This document shows, one piece after another, positions 55,401 to 62,798 of a stretch of DNA of 64,000 nt; within the stretch, counting starts at the first letter, position 1, and every line of letters begins with the position of its first letter. The DNA comes from JABDGM01 sp046349975. Its GTDB lineage: Bacteria; Planctomycetota; Planctomycetia; Pirellulales; Lacipirellulaceae. The stretch lies in the NCBI GenBank assembly GCA_046349975.1, contig JAXMBH010000026.1, positions 1 through 64,000 of the forward strand, in the 5' to 3' direction. The notes under the pieces are model-generated. The model was not told the origin of the DNA. It saw only the letters and a program-made list of their open reading frames with translations, and ran no database searches. Both the position numbers and the translations under genes were made by a program.

Positions 55401-55418
55401 GGAAATGCGTCGCTGCAT
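52413..55418 (-). CDS. Large beta-helix-like membrane-anchored protein, 1001 aa
   Basis: An N-terminal signal sequence (AIFVCALITPLLLMAEL) is followed from about residue 150 to 640 by short repeats of the kind IGG(D/S)L(E/T)CNGGRF, RAKIGGDL and DGTTIGRSLRIG, about 20-25 residues per turn, suggesting a right-handed beta-helix. A disordered Ala/Thr-rich linker (about 790-835) leads to a TPR-like YTQLAAVYRAIGQDEQAST and two or three C-terminal spans (AIKIGLVIIGIGALVFAI, then LHCYLWFQTLAGWTLCTLLA). Some actinobacterial relatives are annotated as membrane-associated oxidoreductase without proof. The function is unknown. A long frame on the opposite strand (53298-55460) is a shadow. Confidence 0.82.
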   Translation of the reverse strand: MQRRISTSAIFVCALITPLLLMAELRAELHEQSGAQPPALEQTHPDRATAASYIGPRLPTLGTPRQEKPSRIWSNEPELVRLARAKFGAELTETDAKFFAAIAENELADMRPTEDAKVDPDKPSSWAVFPTLAADRISWLCTDAAVSKLIPKRGLWLRGAKITGRLDLYRSEINFPLAFYDCMFVAGFNISHAKLQELDIRNSCSAAVSARAVHVAENVYLLNCSVFGGLDLIDSNIGGDFDFSGGHAYQGMSPDDVEEQGVAINFHDAKVAGGIKLGDGFRAVGQVRLIGVTIGNSLTCSDGKFNGCRQAAIDARHTTIAGNMVCTNGFVADGGIQLRRAKIGGDLECNGGRFIGATGEAFCADLAEIGGQVLLGDGFHAEGETRIINASVAGDIDCDNGHFLHPEGDALTLDGTTIGRSLRIGADPAAATDTAKDLPTGFLTRGTFRLWSTQVNQDILANGARFESPKGTAVLACNVKVASRVVLTYVTALGTVNLFSADIEHELDLRASTFDGSETFGKIALWATSAKIRGHVYCNQFDTPDGPAKFKVKGLTSFQFAKIDMHWDLYGAELVNPGGDALDASDCRLGGYVNIDSAQIDGRASFSRAKIDGMFILNKSVEPEKTQLDLRFAHIWVIKDERLDDWPPAGHLQLEGLVYDHFDDDSPLDVQDRLAWLRRQYGPVHTPVKAATAALSGPRRLVVADGHEKRKSVIGEEESGDRYNIARVSYESSDAATDVVAPGMAAPQMQTSEPAMPSPLPPIAEANGDGSNASDAVDAKQAEATAAAGKAAGASATVATAADPVGRRYITQPYTQLAAVYRAIGQDEQASTVLVARAERLGELAPRLSAQGLWYRYLGRLIGYGYEPFRAIKIGLVIIGIGALVFAIGNRRNLMAETKLAEQVLDNGGQLGLVSPTYPRFNAIVYSLDVFLPFVDLNQVCYWIPGEKPSKPRKSRNCLMHIGKYSLKWSAVLHCYLWFQTLAGWTLCTLLAAAVTGIVQS

Positions 55419-55540
55419 GGCATAGCCCTTCGCGAGATGAGTGGGGAGCGAAGAGTGTAGCTAGCAGGCTAAACCCGACCAATGCCATTTAGGGGGCCAG
55501 CAGTGCTTCGAACAACCACATACGCGCTTGAACATGCAGG

Positions 55541-55655
55541 GGGGTGCCTGGGGTCGAGCCGCAGGCGAGCCCCCAGTGAAGTACGCACATCCTACGGCAC
55601 ACAAGCAGCCCTCGCGCCGGCTGCCTGGGGCAGAGGCTCTGCGATGCCCCAGTGA
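55541..55655. repeat. Two direct copies of a TGGGG(T/C)..CCCCAGTGA element
   Basis: GGGGTGCCTGGGGTCGAGCC followed by CGAGCCCCCAGTGAAG (55541-55583) and GCTGCCTGGGGCAGAGGCTC with GCCCCAGTGACC (55620-55655). Each contains an imperfect palindrome around the GGGG/CCCC arms. Two more copies lie at 58561-58600 and, inverted, at 58612-58657. This is a dispersed element in non-coding gaps. Confidence 0.65.
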
Positions 55656-55696
55656 CCTGCGCCCAACCTCAGCCTCACACGAGTCAACGTTACCAC

Positions 55697-56761
55697 TCAC
55701 CGCGGCGTAAAGTCCGCATCCGCCTCGATCCCCAGCGCAAATTCTGCCAGCAAGTCCGCCGCCTGATCGATGTCCGCGAGCGAAATCATCTCCACCGCAC
55801 TATGCATATACCGATTCGGAATGCTGACAAGTCCCGCCGCCACACCGCCGCGGGCCAGCTGAATCGCGTTGGCATCGGTGCCCGTGCCGCGACCGCTCGC
55901 GCCCCATTGAATTGGAATCTCCCGCGCCTTCGCCGCATTGCGGAGTCGATCAACAACGGTCGGGTTCATATTCGGCCCACGATAAACCACCGGCCCGCCG
56001 CCGAGCTTGATGTCGCCTTCCTGAGTTTTGTCGATCGTCGGGCAGTCGGTCGCATGTGTCACATCGATCGCGATGCCAACGTGCGGATGCACGCCATAAG
56101 CGCTCGTGACTGCGCCGCGCAGACCGATCTCCTCCTGCACGGTCGCGACGGCGAACAATCCGACCTTGAGGCCGCCCCGTTTCTTCGCTCGCCGCAGCGC
56201 TTCCACCGCGACCCACAGCCCGGTTTTGTCATCCATGCCGGGCGAATTGGCGAAGCCGTTCCGCATTTCCTGGTAACCAAGCTCGAGCGTCACCGGGTCG
56301 CCAATCGACACGGCCGACGCCGCCTCCTCCTTGTCTTTCGCACCGATATCGAGCCACAGCTCCTTCGTCTTCACGACTTTCTTGCGTTCCTCTTCGTCGA
56401 GCAAATGAATCGCCTTGCGAGCAATCACCGCGGGAATGGGGCCATTCGCCGTGTGGATTGTCATCCGCTGGCCAATCAGCTGCTGTGGGTCCCAGCCGCC
56501 AATCGTGTTCGTGTAGATGTAACCGTTGTCATTAATGTGCGACACGATCAAGCCGATCTGGTCGGCATGGCCAGCGTACATCACGCGCAGCGGCGCGCCG
56601 GAATTGCAGCTGGCAATGACGTTGCCGTGCAAATCGGTGCGAACCTCGTCGGCGAACCCGGCGACGTACTTCCGTACGATTTGCTGCACCGGCTGTTCGT
56701 AGCCCGACGGGCTCGGCGTTTCGAGAATGCTTTGAAAGAACTTCTTGGCGGAATCATCCAT
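55697..56761 (-). CDS. M42-family metallo-aminopeptidase
   Basis: 354 aa. Co-catalytic metal motifs: VMYAGHADQIGLIVSHI (His-Ala-Asp), NSPGMDDKTGLWVAVEAL (metal Asp), VATVQEEIGLRGAVTSAYG (Glu-Glu), GIAIDVTHATDCP and a terminal SIPNRYMHSAVEMI. These fit the TET-like M42 family, which removes N-terminal residues from peptides and forms large tetrahedral assemblies in known cases. It is cytoplasmic. ATG 56761 is chosen; a TTG four codons upstream is possible. No SD is apparent. It is divergent from the lipoprotein gene. Confidence 0.93.
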   Translation of the reverse strand: MDDSAKKFFQSILETPSPSGYEQPVQQIVRKYVAGFADEVRTDLHGNVIASCNSGAPLRVMYAGHADQIGLIVSHINDNGYIYTNTIGGWDPQQLIGQRMTIHTANGPIPAVIARKAIHLLDEEERKKVVKTKELWLDIGAKDKEEAASAVSIGDPVTLELGYQEMRNGFANSPGMDDKTGLWVAVEALRRAKKRGGLKVGLFAVATVQEEIGLRGAVTSAYGVHPHVGIAIDVTHATDCPTIDKTQEGDIKLGGGPVVYRGPNMNPTVVDRLRNAAKAREIPIQWGASGRGTGTDANAIQLARGGVAAGLVSIPNRYMHSAVEMISLADIDQAADLLAEFALGIEADADFTPR

Positions 56762-56944
56762 AATGGTGCTCAATCGAAATGGAGGACGTGTTGCTCGATG
56801 ACTTGGCTAGCGGGCAGCGACGTTCGGTGCGGTGCTTTTCCTAAAATTCCTCACCAGACCGACATGCCCGGGCCGATGATACCCGCTGCTTATCCTTGCG
56901 CGCTCGGCGGAAAACTCTTCACACCCGAGTGCGCTCAGCTCGTC

Positions 56945-57223
56945 ATGCGTCGCCACTTCTCACGATCGCTGCTGTCACTGCTGCTATTCGCCAGCCTGCT
57001 CGGTTGCCGCGGGCCGACCGAGTTGTTCTCGTTCGTCGATCGCCACTGCTTCGTGGCCGATTGGATGAACGATCATAGCTGCTTGAGCTGCCGCTACTGC
57101 CGCAACAACTGCTCGCAGCCCACGCTGCCGCTGCACCCACGTACGCTCGATCTGCCCACGGGCGACACGCAAGCCACGCCCGAGCAGCCAGGGCAATCAG
57201 CGGCGAATACCGAAGCCAAGTGA
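56945..57223 (+). CDS. Small Cys-rich lipoprotein, 92 aa
   Basis: Signal peptide with a lipobox: SLLSLLLFASLLGCRGP, giving an acylated Cys near residue 21. The mature part has a dense Cys block (FVDRHCFVADWMNDHSCLSC, then RYCRNNC) and an unstructured Pro/Thr/Gln-rich C-terminal half. It lies in a frame that is open for a long way upstream, but only this Met fits. The Cys-rich secreted protein gene follows 211 bp later. The function is unknown; disulphide cross-linking of envelope proteins is a guess. Confidence 0.65.
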   Translation: MRRHFSRSLLSLLLFASLLGCRGPTELFSFVDRHCFVADWMNDHSCLSCRYCRNNCSQPTLPLHPRTLDLPTGDTQATPEQPGQSAANTEAK

Positions 57224-57434
57224 CGTCATCGCTAGCGGCCCGTCGGCTGCCAGTCGTGGCGATTGTAACGGTTTTTCTCACGGGTGACGAGCCGCTCCGA
57301 CGATGACACCCAGTGCCGTACGGCCCAATTCAATGCGCTGCAATTGCAGGGCAGCTTCGGGGGGAGCACTTGTCTTTGGGGCCGTTCGCCGCGCAACCCC
57401 CGTAGCCCCGCGCGCCGCGCGAAGGATACGAGAG

Positions 57435-58508
57435 ATGCGAAATCTACTGATAGCCGCGGCGATGCTCGCCGCGCTCTCTTGCACGCCGACGCAATCGAAC
57501 GCCGGCGTCCTTGGTCTCTTGGGTTTCGATTGCGGCCCGCACAACTCGTGCTGCGCGATCCAAGGCGATTGCGGCTGCGGTTGCGAAGCGTCGTGCGGCT
57601 GTGAGAGCTGCTGCGAGCCGGCTTGCGGTTGCGAAAGTTGTTGCGAACCATGCTGCGGCTGCGGCCACGGCTGCTTCGCCAACGGCTGCCAATACGCGGG
57701 CCAATGCTTCACCTGCGGATGCCAATCGCACGCGCCGGTTTGCCCGTGCGTAGGTTGCGACAACGGCTGCCAAGGCGCTTGCGGTTGTGGTTCACCATGT
57801 GGATGCGGCGATGCCTGCGAGCCGGCCTGCGGCTGCGGCAGCTGCTGCGAACCGGCGTGCGGATGTGGGAGCGGTTGCGGCTGCGGAACCGGTTGCGCTT
57901 CGTGGTGCGGCAACGGCACCGCCTGCTGTCCGCGCAAATGCTGTGCGAAGTACATCGGCTTCGGCAGCTGCTGCGGCCACTTGATCAATCTTTTCTGCTG
58001 CGGCAGCTCCGGCTGCGGCTGCAGCGGTGAACGCTACTGGAGCGAATGGCACAACGATCCGCCGTACTGCCATGATCCGTGCGATTGCTGCAGCCATTAT
58101 TCGGGCGGTGGCTGCGGTTGGGGATACGGCGGCTGCGGCTGCGATGGCGGTTGCGGCAGTTGTAACGGCGGCTGCAGCACCGGCAACTGTGGCTGCAACG
58201 GCGACGGCGGCTACACGAGCTCCCAAAGCGCCGCGGTCGGCAACTCGGCGATGTACGCCAAGCAACAAGCGGCCGCCCGCACGCAGGTTGCCACCAGCAC
58301 CCGACAATATCGGCCGGCGAACCAGACTCGAAACGCGCTTGCGAACCCGACGAACCCGTCGCAGCAGGTCGTTGCGAATCGTCAAACTCCAGCGCCGCAG
58401 CGTTCGACGCTGACCATGCGCACGGCCACCCGGCCGAACACCAACAACGTGCGGCCCAGCAGCAGCGGCAATCAAAACGCCGCCCAGCCGCGGCCCATTA
58501 TGTGGTAA
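57435..58508 (+). CDS. Cys/Gly-rich secreted protein, 357 aa
   Basis: ATG 57435 with AAGGA eight bases upstream starts a signal peptide (NLLIAAAMLAALSC, ending near SNAG); the Cys in it could even be a lipobox. Residues about 32-260 contain roughly 60 Cys, mostly as CGC, ESCCEPACGC and GCG repeats with few charged residues. The C-terminal 95 residues are Asn/Gln/Thr/Ala/Pro-rich. Such proteins are frequent in planctomycetes and may build disulphide-linked surface structures or bind metals. The opposite strand gives Ala-rich shadow frames. The longer frame from 57303 is not needed. Confidence 0.75.
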   Translation: MRNLLIAAAMLAALSCTPTQSNAGVLGLLGFDCGPHNSCCAIQGDCGCGCEASCGCESCCEPACGCESCCEPCCGCGHGCFANGCQYAGQCFTCGCQSHAPVCPCVGCDNGCQGACGCGSPCGCGDACEPACGCGSCCEPACGCGSGCGCGTGCASWCGNGTACCPRKCCAKYIGFGSCCGHLINLFCCGSSGCGCSGERYWSEWHNDPPYCHDPCDCCSHYSGGGCGWGYGGCGCDGGCGSCNGGCSTGNCGCNGDGGYTSSQSAAVGNSAMYAKQQAAARTQVATSTRQYRPANQTRNALANPTNPSQQVVANRQTPAPQRSTLTMRTATRPNTNNVRPSSSGNQNAAQPRPIMW

Positions 58509-58516
58509 CACGTAGC

Positions 58517-58535
58517 CGCGTCTCTCCGAGACGCG
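58517..58535. repeat. Triloop palindrome CGCGTCTC-TCC-GAGACGCG
   Basis: A perfect 8-bp stem with TCC loop, directly after the Cys-rich gene. The stem differs entirely from those at 48153 and 52305 while the loop is the same. There is no T-run behind it. Confidence 0.6.
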
Positions 58536-58560
58536 CACTTGAAGATTGAACGATCCTCGT

Positions 58561-58657
58561 GGGGTGGCTGGGGGCAAGCGCAGCGAGCCCCGCGGTGAAC
58601 TGGCAAGTGAGTCCAAGTTCACTGGGGGCTTGGCTTCGGCTCGACCCCAGCCACTCC
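58561..58657. repeat. Inverted pair of the TGGGG(T/C) element
   Basis: GGGGTGGCTGGGGGCAAGCG with CAGCGAGCCCCGCGGTGAAC (58561-58600) and its inverted partner (58612-58657) form a near-perfect large hairpin with an 11-bp centre. It lies between the convergent Cys-rich and tatD genes, so it may act as a bidirectional 3' end. Confidence 0.65.
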
Positions 58658-58679
58658 TTTGCATTCGCCGCGATTAGCG

Positions 58680-59456
58680 CTACGGAACGTTAAACAGCCG
58701 CTTAGCATTCGCCGTCGTGAGGTTGCCGAAAGCTTCCAGCGTTATGCCCCGAAGCTCCGCCAAACACGCTGCCGTGTGCTGCACATGCGCTGGCTCGTTG
58801 CGCTTGATTTTCCGCATCGGCTCAGGAGAAAGGTACGGGCTATCCGTCTCGATGAGGATGCGATCATCCGGCACAATGGCCGCGATCGCGCGCAGTTCGG
58901 TCGACTTCTTGAACGTCACCATGCCGGCAAAGCTGATATAGAGGCCCATCGCGAGCGTCTCCTCGGCCATCGCCCGGCTGCCGGTGAACGAGTGGAGCAC
59001 GCCACTTAGCGGGCCGCGCTGGCGGGCCTCGCGGAGCATGATGAGGATATCCTCGTCGCAATCCCGCATGTGGACGATGAACGGCAGGCCGCGCTCTTGC
59101 GAGAGCCGCAGGTGGCGGTTGAAGTAGTCCTGCTGCATGTCGAACGGCGTGAAGTCCCAATAGCGGTCGAGGCCCGTCTCGCCGATGGCTATGACCTTTG
59201 GCCGCTCGAGCATCGCGACGACGCGCTCCCAATCGCCGGGTTTCGCCTCGGCCAGATAATTCGGCTGCATGCCGACGGCGGCGTAAACGCCGTCGAACTG
59301 CTCAGCCACCGCAATGCTCGCTTCACTCGTGTCGGCGGAAATACCGACGGCGATGATGCTCTCGACGCCGGCCGCGCGGGCCCGGCCGACGACCTCGGCG
59401 CGGTCGTCGTTGAATTCCACTTGGTCGAGGTGGGCGTGGGTGTCGAAGAGGGGCAT
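58680..59456 (-). CDS. tatD: TatD-family metal-dependent DNase/hydrolase
   Basis: 258 aa, typical length. Metal ligands: FDTHAHLDQVEF (HxH, residues 7-9), IGETGLDRYWDF (Glu 93), FIVHMRDCDEDIL (His 129), VLHSFTG (His 155) and LIETDSPYLSPEP (Asp 205). The family includes 3'-5' exonucleases and D-amino-acyl-tRNA deacylases. It is preceded by a membrane protein gene 33 bp away on the same strand, so an operon is possible. Confidence 0.93.
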   Translation of the reverse strand: MPLFDTHAHLDQVEFNDDRAEVVGRARAAGVESIIAVGISADTSEASIAVAEQFDGVYAAVGMQPNYLAEAKPGDWERVVAMLERPKVIAIGETGLDRYWDFTPFDMQQDYFNRHLRLSQERGLPFIVHMRDCDEDILIMLREARQRGPLSGVLHSFTGSRAMAEETLAMGLYISFAGMVTFKKSTELRAIAAIVPDDRILIETDSPYLSPEPMRKIKRNEPAHVQHTAACLAELRGITLEAFGNLTTANAKRLFNVP

Positions 59457-59489
59457 CGTGCTGAGTGAAGGTGTTCTATCGTCTCAATG

Positions 59490-60389
59490 CTAGCGGCTCG
59501 CTCCCGCGGGCATAGCCACCTCGGCCTGCTGGCTGACCCTCACCAAGCGGAGTCCGCCCCAGCGGAGCGTTAACGCGGCGAGCGCTCCCAGGACGGTTGC
59601 CGTTAGTTCCGCCAAAAAGACTTCACCAACGATGGTCGTCAGCGGCACGTGCCCCGCGGCGAAATATATGCAGACGGCCGTCGTAGCTATTGCCCATAGC
59701 GAAATCGCGACAATCGCCGACCCGCGATTTATATGACCGTGCAAGATCGCGAGAGGCACGGCCATCGTCGGTAGCAAGATCACTGTCAGAACCGTGCCGC
59801 CGAACAGCGCAATAGCGAAAAAGAAATCAGGCCCGAGGAAATTCGACTGGGCACTCGTGTCAAACTTCAATTGCGACGTAAGGGCGATCGTAACGGCGTA
59901 CATTGTCATCAAGGCAAACAGGTAGCTGAGTCTGAACGCCACGTTGCTGCGATCGATGTTGGGACGTGTAACCGGCAATATTCGCAGCCTCGTGATATAA
60001 CGAAACAGCGTGAACACGGCGATCGAGATGCCAAAGACGGCGAAACCGGCCAGCACGAGCGTTACGAACTCGTAGCGATGGGTCGAATTGTACGCAGCGG
60101 GAATATAGCCCGGCGCTACGAAGAGCAACATCAGGCTGGGCGCAGCCAACGGCAGACGGGTCAACATCGAACCGCTGCCAAGAGCGGTCCACATACCGAT
60201 CAACAACGGTTGCACCACGACCGCCGCCCAAATGGCCACAGCGACAGGTTCGCTGACGTCCACCAGGAACGAGCCGAAGGAATTCAGCGTTGCCAACGCG
60301 GCAACGACGAGCAGCAGCGCGCGATTCGAGCGATCGCGCTTAGCAGAGTCGGTGGTCGAAGAACCAGGTTCGAGCATAGCGGCATCCAT
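59490..60389 (-). CDS. Hypothetical multi-span membrane protein, 299 aa
   Basis: About eight hydrophobic spans, for example LLLVVAALATLNSFGSFLV, VAVAIWAAVVVQPLLIGMW, LVLAGFAVFGISIAVFTLF and VFLAELTATVLGALAALTL. Between the fourth and fifth spans a short hydrophilic stretch VTRPNIDRSNVAF may be cytoplasmic. There is no recognised family or catalytic motif. Start ATG 60389; ATG four codons later is equally possible. It is same-strand with tatD and the helical gene upstream. Confidence 0.7.
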   Translation of the reverse strand: MDAAMLEPGSSTTDSAKRDRSNRALLLVVAALATLNSFGSFLVDVSEPVAVAIWAAVVVQPLLIGMWTALGSGSMLTRLPLAAPSLMLLFVAPGYIPAAYNSTHRYEFVTLVLAGFAVFGISIAVFTLFRYITRLRILPVTRPNIDRSNVAFRLSYLFALMTMYAVTIALTSQLKFDTSAQSNFLGPDFFFAIALFGGTVLTVILLPTMAVPLAILHGHINRGSAIVAISLWAIATTAVCIYFAAGHVPLTTIVGEVFLAELTATVLGALAALTLRWGGLRLVRVSQQAEVAMPAGASR

Positions 60390-60443
60390 TTATAGCCGCA
60401 ACGCGATTGTCGGCCAGCGCGCCGCGCAGGTCCGCGCCGAATG

Positions 60444-61001
60444 TTACCCCATCGAATGCGGCTCGCCCGCGAGCGTCTTGCGTTCTTGCTGGCGATGCGG
60501 CACGCCGGCGAGCTCGTTTTCCACCGGCATGTCGTTGGCAAATGCGGGCGTCGCAGTGAGCTTCGTATCGCTGCCGGGGGCGACGTGCAACATCTCAAGC
60601 TGCTCAAGATGGCCTCGCGTCATGCCGAGTGCCTCGGAGGCAAGGGCTTGGGCGGCGGGTTCAAGACGCAGTGATTCAACGCATTGCTCCAAGTCAGCTA
60701 CGTCCTGCCTCAGGCAGTCGATCGCCTCTTCCACGAGGAAGTCGATGCCGAGATCGTGTGTGTCGGTGAACTCGGTCGGGAATTTGCCGTGGTCGGGCAA
60801 GCCGCCGGATTCCGAAACAAAGTCGCACACGCGCTCGGCAAGCGCATCTTGCCCGGCCGCGATCGCCTCGATCGTCTGCATGATGTTCTCGCGGCCGGCC
60901 GGAACGTACGGCCGGGCCCAGCGCAGGTACTGCGGAAACGATCGCTCGAGAATTTCGAGCACGCGGTTCAGAGTGTCAATCGTTTCAACAGAGGACGTCA
61001 T
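60444..61001 (-). CDS. Helical hypothetical protein, 185 aa
   Basis: Mostly alpha-helical and acidic (LNRVLEILERSFPQYLRWAR, IMQTIEAIAAGQDALAERVC, VADLEQCVESLRLEP), with no signal peptide or membrane span, so probably cytoplasmic. It may be a four-helix bundle. The last 45 residues look unstructured. I do not recognise a family. It lies 39 bp downstream of nuoN on the same strand and may be co-transcribed with the nuo genes. Confidence 0.65.
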   Translation of the reverse strand: MTSSVETIDTLNRVLEILERSFPQYLRWARPYVPAGRENIMQTIEAIAAGQDALAERVCDFVSESGGLPDHGKFPTEFTDTHDLGIDFLVEEAIDCLRQDVADLEQCVESLRLEPAAQALASEALGMTRGHLEQLEMLHVAPGSDTKLTATPAFANDMPVENELAGVPHRQQERKTLAGEPHSMG

Positions 61002-61040
61002 ACGCGAGCCAATGGCGTTAGCAGTGTTCAGCCTGTATTT

Positions 61041-62774
61041 CTACATCAACAAATTCTGCGTGGCTTGTTCGGCAATCTTCAGCACTTGGGCAGGGATGAT
61101 GCCGTACACCAGCACGGGAACGGCTACGATGAGTACATACAGCGCGGGAAGGATGCCGATCGACGCGGGGCCCCGGTCGGCAGGGGCGGCATCGATGCAC
61201 ACGACCTTCGCCACCCGCAGGTAATACACGAGCGACACAGCCGTGTTGATGCCGGCGATCACCAGCAGCGTGATCATGATGGGTCCGCCGGCGACGACGA
61301 GCGATTGAAAGATCGCGAACTTGCCCATGAAGCCAGCCATTGGCGGGATGCCGATGAGGCTCACGAGGATCGCCGTCAGGGCCACCGACGTGACCGGCAT
61401 CGTGCGAATGAGGCCGGCATAGTCGGCAATCTCTTCACTGCCGATCGTGTTGCGCAAGAAAGCCACGATCGCAAACGCGCCGAGATTCATGAACACGTAC
61501 AGACTCAAATAGAACAAGAGAGCCGCCACGGCCTCACGCGAGCTCACGGCATTTGTGCCGGCGAGCTGCACGGCCGCGGCGACCGCCATGATCATGTACC
61601 CGGCGTGGGCGATCGTCGAGTATGCCAACATCCGTTTGATGTTCGATTGACCGTATGCCGCGAGGTTGCCGAACGTGCAGGTGACGGCGGCGAGAATCGA
61701 GAGCAGCAATACCATGAACCGGCGGACCGGCGCGAGGGCGGCCGGATCGGCGGGGGCTGCCGCGACGTTCTGAGCAGCTGGTTGTGCGATGGCGGGCGAA
61801 GCGGCGGGGGCATTAGCCGCTGCCGAAGGTTCCGCCAGTTGCTGGAAGGCAACCGTTCGTGCCGGCACGGCGTGCAGCGCGGTCGGCGCGGCTGCGGGGA
61901 CCGCCGGCTGCGTTCCCAAGCCGATCGCCACGCGAACCAAGAGCGCCATCGCCGCGGCTTTCGAAGCGACGGAAAGAAACGCATCGACTTCCGCGGATGC
62001 CCCTTCGAACACATCGGGGCACCAGAAGTGAAACGGCACGGCCGAAAGCTTGAACGCGAGGCCGACCATGATCATGAGGCCAGCCAGCACGAGCACCATG
62101 ATTGTGCCGCCGCCCGTGGCCGCGAAATCCATGGTCGAGAGTTTCGCGGCGATTGTCGGCAGGTGGGCCGAGCCCGTAAGGCCCGCGAGCAGGCTGATGC
62201 CGTAGAGCATCACGCCCGCGGCGCCCGCGCCGTACACGGCATACTTAAGCGCCGCTTCGCTCGCCCGCCGTCGGCCTTTGATGATGCCTGTCATTACGTA
62301 CGACGGCACGCTCGCCATTTCGACGCCCAGGAACACCGTGATAAGGTGATTAGCCGACGCCATGAGGCACATGCCGAGCGTCGCGCCGAGAAGCAGCGTG
62401 TAGAAGTCTTGGCAGTCCTCACGGTCCGTGAGGCCCGAGAGCCGCACGAGGATGATGAACGCGAAGGCGAACGCAACGAGGAATAACCGGAAGAACACGG
62501 TCATCGAATCGTACACTAGCATGCCGGTGAATAGCTCATGGCGTTCAACCGCGCCGATCGCCGCGACGCCGCCTTCAGGCAAGGCGTACCAGAAGGCCAC
62601 GGCGACGCCGAGTAATGCCACCCACAACGAGTCGATCCACGCGGTAAACCGCGGAATCCGAGCGACAAGCATGACGACGATCGTAGCGCAGATGATGAGC
62701 TCCGGCCGAAACAGCGGCAGGCTCACATCCATCGTGTTCGATGTCAGGTTGTTAACGAGCGATTGGAGCGTCAC
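61041..62774 (-). CDS. nuoN: NADH-quinone oxidoreductase subunit N
   Basis: 577 aa with about 14 spans, an antiporter-like proton-pumping subunit of complex I. Conserved: FLGVEMASVPSYVMTGIIKG (Glu of TM5), SEAALKYAVYGAGAAGVMLY, AFKLSAVPFHFWCPDVFEGA (Lys of TM7) and NIKRMLAYSTIAHAGYMIMA. Unlike typical NuoN, an Ala/Pro-rich stretch of ~65 residues (61728-61917) is inserted just before the span RRFMVLLLSILAAVTCTFGN. The start is GTG 62774; ATG 62732 (MDVSLPLFRPEL) is an alternative. It lies downstream of nuoM, as in usual nuo operons. Confidence 0.95.
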   Translation of the reverse strand: MTLQSLVNNLTSNTMDVSLPLFRPELIICATIVVMLVARIPRFTAWIDSLWVALLGVAVAFWYALPEGGVAAIGAVERHELFTGMLVYDSMTVFFRLFLVAFAFAFIILVRLSGLTDREDCQDFYTLLLGATLGMCLMASANHLITVFLGVEMASVPSYVMTGIIKGRRRASEAALKYAVYGAGAAGVMLYGISLLAGLTGSAHLPTIAAKLSTMDFAATGGGTIMVLVLAGLMIMVGLAFKLSAVPFHFWCPDVFEGASAEVDAFLSVASKAAAMALLVRVAIGLGTQPAVPAAAPTALHAVPARTVAFQQLAEPSAAANAPAASPAIAQPAAQNVAAAPADPAALAPVRRFMVLLLSILAAVTCTFGNLAAYGQSNIKRMLAYSTIAHAGYMIMAVAAAVQLAGTNAVSSREAVAALLFYLSLYVFMNLGAFAIVAFLRNTIGSEEIADYAGLIRTMPVTSVALTAILVSLIGIPPMAGFMGKFAIFQSLVVAGGPIMITLLVIAGINTAVSLVYYLRVAKVVCIDAAPADRGPASIGILPALYVLIVAVPVLVYGIIPAQVLKIAEQATQNLLM

Positions 62775-62798
62775 AGTTAGATGGCTATTCGGTTTTTA

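Noticed and set aside
53298..55460. 720-codon open frame on the plus strand
   Set aside because: Entirely antisense to the 1001-aa signal-peptide/beta-helix/membrane protein; its translation is His/Arg/Gln-rich with no domain pattern. A GC-rich mirror frame.
55652..56944. Upstream part of a 523-codon plus-strand frame
   Set aside because: Antisense to the M42 peptidase. Only its last 92 codons, from the Met before a lipobox, look like a real gene and were kept.
57792..58664. 290-codon Ala-rich minus-strand frame
   Set aside because: Complement of Cys/Gly codons (GCA/GCC runs) of the Cys-rich gene; a mirror artefact.
60684..62486. 600-codon plus-strand frame
   Set aside because: Antisense to nuoN and the helical gene; composition dominated by Arg, His, Gly and Asp, without motifs.
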